Shown here one piece after another: positions 6,379 through 6,761 of a DNA stretch of 6,761 bases. This DNA is from Verrucomicrobiota bacterium (lineage in GTDB: Bacteria > Verrucomicrobiota > Verrucomicrobiia > Opitutales > Opitutaceae): contig JAEXPG010000641.1 in the NCBI GenBank assembly GCA_023447015.1, forward strand, positions 1 to 6,761. Reading direction: 5' to 3'. A program made the position numbers and the translations under genes. Numbering within the stretch: the first letter of the stretch is position 1; each line of letters begins with the position of its first letter. Under the pieces are notes generated by a model. That model was not told where the DNA came from, ran no database searches, and worked only from the letters and a program-made list of their open reading frames with translations.

Positions 6379-6761
6379 ATGATACCCTCCCGCCTCTCCG
6401 CTGCCTGCAGCATGTCCGGGCTGCTCCTCGCAGCCTCGATCCTTCCCGCCTCGGCCGTAGAACCCGCCCCCCGCCCCGCCTGGCAGGACGAGACCCAGCT
6501 CCACGCCGGCACCGAGCCGCCCGCGGCGACGATGACGCGCTACGCCACCGCCGACCAGGCGCGCACGTTCGACCGCGCCGCCTCCCCCTTCGTTCGCTCG
6601 CTCAACGGCAATTGGGAGTTCGCCTGGGTCGCCAAACCGGCGGATCGCATCGCCGGCTTCGCGCAACCGACCTTCGACGACTCCGCGTGGAAGACCATCC
6701 CCGTCCCCTCGAACGTCGAGGTGCAGGGCTACGGCATCCCGATCTACACGAACATCAGCTA
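6379..6761 (+). CDS. Secreted beta-galactosidase, GH2 LacZ-type (N-terminal part only)
   Basis: The first 127 codons of a gene that continues past the window. LacZ-family enzymes hydrolyse terminal beta-D-galactosides. From residue 35 the sequence follows the LacZ N terminus: WQDETQLHAG, then PPAATMTRYATADQAR, RSLNGNWEFAW, the jelly-roll sugar-binding segment with VPSNVEVQGYGIPIYTN. This is the GH2 sugar-binding domain; the catalytic TIM barrel with its two glutamates is outside the window. The ATG at 6379 begins a plausible signal peptide (Arg5, hydrophobic core about 14-22, ASA at 24-26), so the product is probably exported, unlike cytoplasmic E. coli LacZ. No good Shine-Dalgarno is visible; in-frame TTG codons at 6328 and 6331 lie upstream but would place the leader hairpin inside the gene. 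It is divergent from ligA. Substrate could be another beta-galactoside-containing glycan; the family is confident, the substrate is not. Confidence -1.
   Translation, partial: MIPSRLSAACSMSGLLLAASILPASAVEPAPRPAWQDETQLHAGTEPPAATMTRYATADQARTFDRAASPFVRSLNGNWEFAWVAKPADRIAGFAQPTFDDSAWKTIPVPSNVEVQGYGIPIYTNIS

Noticed and set aside
6237..6512. N-terminal extension of LigA to an ATG at 6512
   Set aside because: The extra residues do not resemble LigA, they overlap the start of the divergent beta-galactosidase and its leader hairpin, and the ATG at 6236 gives the normal family N terminus.

Overview
The window is a GC-rich, densely coding bacterial segment with five protein genes. Four lie on the minus strand, in transcription order ligA, a D-alanyl-D-alanine carboxypeptidase, a DJ-1/PfpI-family protein and a sugar-nucleotide enzyme that runs off the left edge. 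One lies on the plus strand, a secreted GH2 beta-galactosidase that runs off the right edge. The GC richness, the eukaryote-like UAP1-type pyrophosphorylase, the export signal on a LacZ-type enzyme and the absence of clear Shine-Dalgarno sequences suggest Verrucomicrobia, possibly Opitutaceae. That assignment is inference from gene style, not from a marker gene.

Layout. Positions 1-2092 (minus) hold one uninterrupted reading frame that joins a full-length UAP1-like UDP-sugar pyrophosphorylase to a PGM2-like phosphohexomutase, cut by the window just after the mutase active-site serine. Positions 2234-2827 (minus) encode the DJ-1/PfpI-family protein, probably from a GTG start. Positions 2961-4028 (minus) encode an exported S11-family carboxypeptidase. 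Positions 4131-6236 (minus) encode NAD+-dependent DNA ligase. A 142-bp divergent intergenic region (6237-6378) carries a 13-bp-stem hairpin just before the beta-galactosidase start at 6379.

How the genes fit together. The minus-strand genes are separated by 102, 133 and 141 bp, so they may be separate transcription units or a loose cluster; the sequence does not show tight operon coupling. The mutase and pyrophosphorylase halves of the fused protein would catalyse consecutive steps (hexose-6-phosphate to hexose-1-phosphate to UDP-hexose), feeding glycan or glycogen-type metabolism. The carboxypeptidase trims peptidoglycan and the beta-galactosidase releases sugar outside the cytoplasm. No RNA gene, mobile element, CRISPR array or phage gene is visible. 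The most notable item is the in-frame pyrophosphorylase-mutase fusion.
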